Positions 6,026 through 6,992 of a DNA stretch of 6,992 bases are shown in pieces (within the stretch, counting starts at the first letter, position 1; every line of letters starts with the position of its first letter). The DNA is from an uncultured Altererythrobacter sp. Its GTDB lineage: Bacteria > Pseudomonadota > Alphaproteobacteria > Sphingomonadales > Sphingomonadaceae. A model generated the notes under the pieces. The model was not told the origin of the DNA, did not search any database, and worked only from the letters and a program-made list of their open reading frames with translations. A program made the translations under genes and the position numbers. The DNA is taken from NCBI GenBank assembly GCA_937950385.1, contig CALFEA010000004.1, positions 1-6,992 on the forward strand, read 5' to 3'.

Positions 6026-6058
6026 CCTGACTATATGTCGCGATTCGCTGACTATGTC
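6026..6058 (-). repeat. Putative XRE operator: two GACAT/AGTCAG direct repeats
   Basis: The minus strand carries GACATAGTCAG (6048-6058) and GACATATAGTCAGG (6026-6039). The AGTCAG parts are 21 bases apart, two helical turns, so both copies face the same side of the DNA. The first copy also contains TGAC-ATA-GTCA, a perfect dyad. One copy begins in the -35 and the other covers the -10, ideal for repression by the small XRE protein of this operon. The regulator-site link is inference. Confidence 0.5.
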
Positions 6059-6060
6059 AA
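6030..6060 (-). promoter_or_regulatory. Sigma-70-type promoter of the small protein / XRE operon
   Basis: TTGACA (6055-6060 on the minus strand) is a perfect -35 consensus. The -10 is CATATA (6032-6037) at 17 bases, or TATAGT (6030-6035) at 19 bases. Transcription would start near 6020-6025 and give a leader of about 35-40 bases before ATG 5985. No other promoter in the window is as clear. Confidence 0.65.
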
Positions 6061-6063
6061 GAA

Positions 6064-6090
6064 CACCTTACAAAAAGTTTGGATAAGGTG
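6064..6090. repeat. 7-bp inverted repeat in the divergent intergenic region
   Basis: CACCTTA (6064-6070) and TAAGGTG (6084-6090) are perfect reverse complements around a 13-base A/T-rich spacer. The repeat lies directly beside the -35 of the leftward promoter and about 90 bases before the oxidoreductase ATG. It could be an operator that serves both directions. Confidence 0.45.
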
Positions 6091-6099
6091 ACTTTATCC
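6081..6099. repeat. 6-bp inverted repeat overlapping the previous dyad
   Basis: GGATAA (6081-6086) and TTATCC (6094-6099) pair perfectly around a 7-base spacer. Its left arm shares bases 6084-6086 with the right arm of the 6064-6090 repeat, so the two hairpins cannot form at once. A binding site or alternative leader structures are both possible. Confidence 0.35.
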
Positions 6100-6160
6100 G
6101 CTGAGATTGGACGCGCGGCAAAGATGCAGGCATGAAGCGTTGCACAGCAGATTCTCAGCG
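6099..6160 (+). promoter_or_regulatory. Possible structured leader of the molybdopterin oxidoreductase gene
   Basis: CGCTGAGA (6099-6106) and TCTCAGCG (6153-6160) pair perfectly over 8 bp and would close a 46-base interior that contains further short complementary pieces. The 3' arm ends 4 bases before the GGAG ribosome-binding site, a position suited to control of translation. I do not recognise a known riboswitch in it, and the transcription start is unknown, so it may not be transcribed. Confidence 0.35.
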
Positions 6161-6176
6161 TAACGGAGCCTTTTCC

Positions 6177-6992
6177 ATGACCACCATTCACAAACGCACA
6201 TGTCACATTTGCGAGGCGAATTGCGGGGTTTTGGTGGAATTGGATGGGCGCAAAGTGGTCTCCATCAAGGGCAATCCCGATAATCCGCTCAGCCGCGGGC
6301 ATATATGTCCCAAGGCCACCGCCATCGCCGATCTTCAGGATGATCCTGACCGTCTGCGCACTCCAATGAAGCGGGTGGGCGATAAATGGCAGGCGCTATC
6401 ATGGGACGCGGCGTTCAGCGAAATTGCGGAAAAACTGGTTGCACTTCAGGGCGAGGGCGCGCGTTCGGCGTTCTATCGCGGCAATCCCGGCGCACATGAT
6501 TATGCTCTGTCGACACAATCGGGGCATTTGCAAAGGGCCGTTGGCGCACGCGGCACGTTCTCAGCATCGACGCTCGATCAAATCCCGCATCATTATGTCC
6601 AATATCAAATGTATGGCCATGTCAGCCTTGCCGCAGTGCCCGACATTGATCGCAGCCAGCTCATCGTGATTTTGGGCGGTAATCCGGCAGCATCAAATGG
6701 CAGCCTTTGGACCGTGCCTGACTTTAAAAAGCGGGTGAAAGAAATGCAGGCCCGCGGCGGCAGGCTGGTTGTGGTCGATCCGCGCCAAACAGAAACTGCA
6801 AAGCTGGCCGATGAGTGGCATCCGATCAAACCGGGTAGCGATACCGCTCTGCTAATCGGCATATTGCAATGCATTTTGGCGGATGGTGATGATCTGCGCG
6901 AGGGTCTCGCTGAAATCACCGATGACAGCTGGGCGCGCGTTAAGCCGATGGTCGATGGCTTTGTGCTGGCCGATCTTGCAGCATATTGCGGC
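6177..6992 (+). CDS. Molybdopterin / [4Fe-4S] oxidoreductase, N-terminal part cut by window edge
   Basis: First 272 residues of a large molybdenum enzyme of the DMSO-reductase/formate-dehydrogenase superfamily (BisC/FdhF-like); the rest, including the C-terminal molydopterin-binding domain, is beyond the window. The [4Fe-4S] site is complete: Cys9-x2-Cys12-x3-Cys16-x27-Cys44, followed by Pro45-Lys46, the Lys being the electron-path residue seen in formate dehydrogenase-type members. Later come ILGGNPAASNG (165-175), VVVDPRQTETAKLAD (198-212) and IKPGSDTALLIGI (217-229), all cofactor-binding stretches of the family. No Tat or Sec signal precedes the cluster, so the enzyme is cytoplasmic. ATG 6177 has GGAG (6165-6168) 8 bases upstream. 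No Cys or Sec is found in the region (129-147) where formate dehydrogenases carry their molybdenum ligand, so formate is an unlikely substrate. The true substrate is unknown. It is transcribed away from the XRE operon. Confidence 0.92.
   Translation, partial: MTTIHKRTCHICEANCGVLVELDGRKVVSIKGNPDNPLSRGHICPKATAIADLQDDPDRLRTPMKRVGDKWQALSWDAAFSEIAEKLVALQGEGARSAFYRGNPGAHDYALSTQSGHLQRAVGARGTFSASTLDQIPHHYVQYQMYGHVSLAAVPDIDRSQLIVILGGNPAASNGSLWTVPDFKKRVKEMQARGGRLVVVDPRQTETAKLADEWHPIKPGSDTALLIGILQCILADGDDLREGLAEITDDSWARVKPMVDGFVLADLAAYCG

Noticed and set aside
6057..6302. 81-codon minus-strand frame over the oxidoreductase start
   Set aside because: It runs antisense to the iron-sulphur motif of the molybdopterin enzyme and across the regulatory region; its sequence looks like shadow coding.
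1..6992. tRNA, rRNA, CRISPR array, insertion sequence, phage attachment site or toxin-antitoxin locus
   Set aside because: None was found on reading both strands: no long terminal repeats, no regularly spaced repeats, no transposase-like protein. The XRE unit has no recognisable toxin fold beside it.

Overview
The window looks like a chromosomal segment of an alphaproteobacterium, most likely Sphingomonadales (Erythrobacteraceae/Sphingomonadaceae type). This is an inference from protein character: a long L25/TL5-type ribosomal protein with an acidic tail followed by pth, two TraB/GumN proteins, a PEP-CTERM protein, and moderate-GC coding. No RNA gene, insertion sequence, CRISPR array or clear horizontal-transfer scar is visible.

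Layout. Nine genes lie on the minus strand and one on the plus strand. Reading in the minus direction from about 6060: a TTGACA-type promoter overlaid by a repeated motif; a 42-residue single-helix membrane protein at 5857-5985 that is easy to miss because of its size; a 64-residue XRE regulator; a four-helix membrane protein whose ribosome-binding site lies inside the regulator gene; then two tandem TraB/GumN paralogues, one soluble and periplasmic and one a lipoprotein, joined by an ATGA overlap. Next comes the translation block: rplY (ribosomal protein L25), a rho-independent terminator, pth (peptidyl-tRNA hydrolase) and a CPBP-family intramembrane protease 18 bases behind pth. Then follow a very small PEP-CTERM protein and, running off the left edge, a Tat-signal-bearing short-chain dehydrogenase.

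The one plus-strand gene starts at 6177 and leaves by the right edge. It is the N-terminal part of a cytoplasmic molybdopterin / [4Fe-4S] oxidoreductase. The roughly 190-base divergent region between it and the 42-residue protein gene is the richest regulatory stretch: promoter, putative operator, two overlapping inverted repeats and an 8-bp long-range stem just before the ribosome-binding site.

Working together. rplY and pth serve translation: L25 binds 5S rRNA and Pth recycles peptidyl-tRNA. The XRE regulator probably represses its own operon and controls the small and four-helix membrane proteins. The envelope theme is strong: most of the minus-strand genes outside rplY, pth and the regulator encode exported or membrane proteins. 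Nothing here is certainly a new system. The best candidate is the 42-aa protein / XRE / four-helix membrane protein unit, with the two TraB genes possibly as its distal part.
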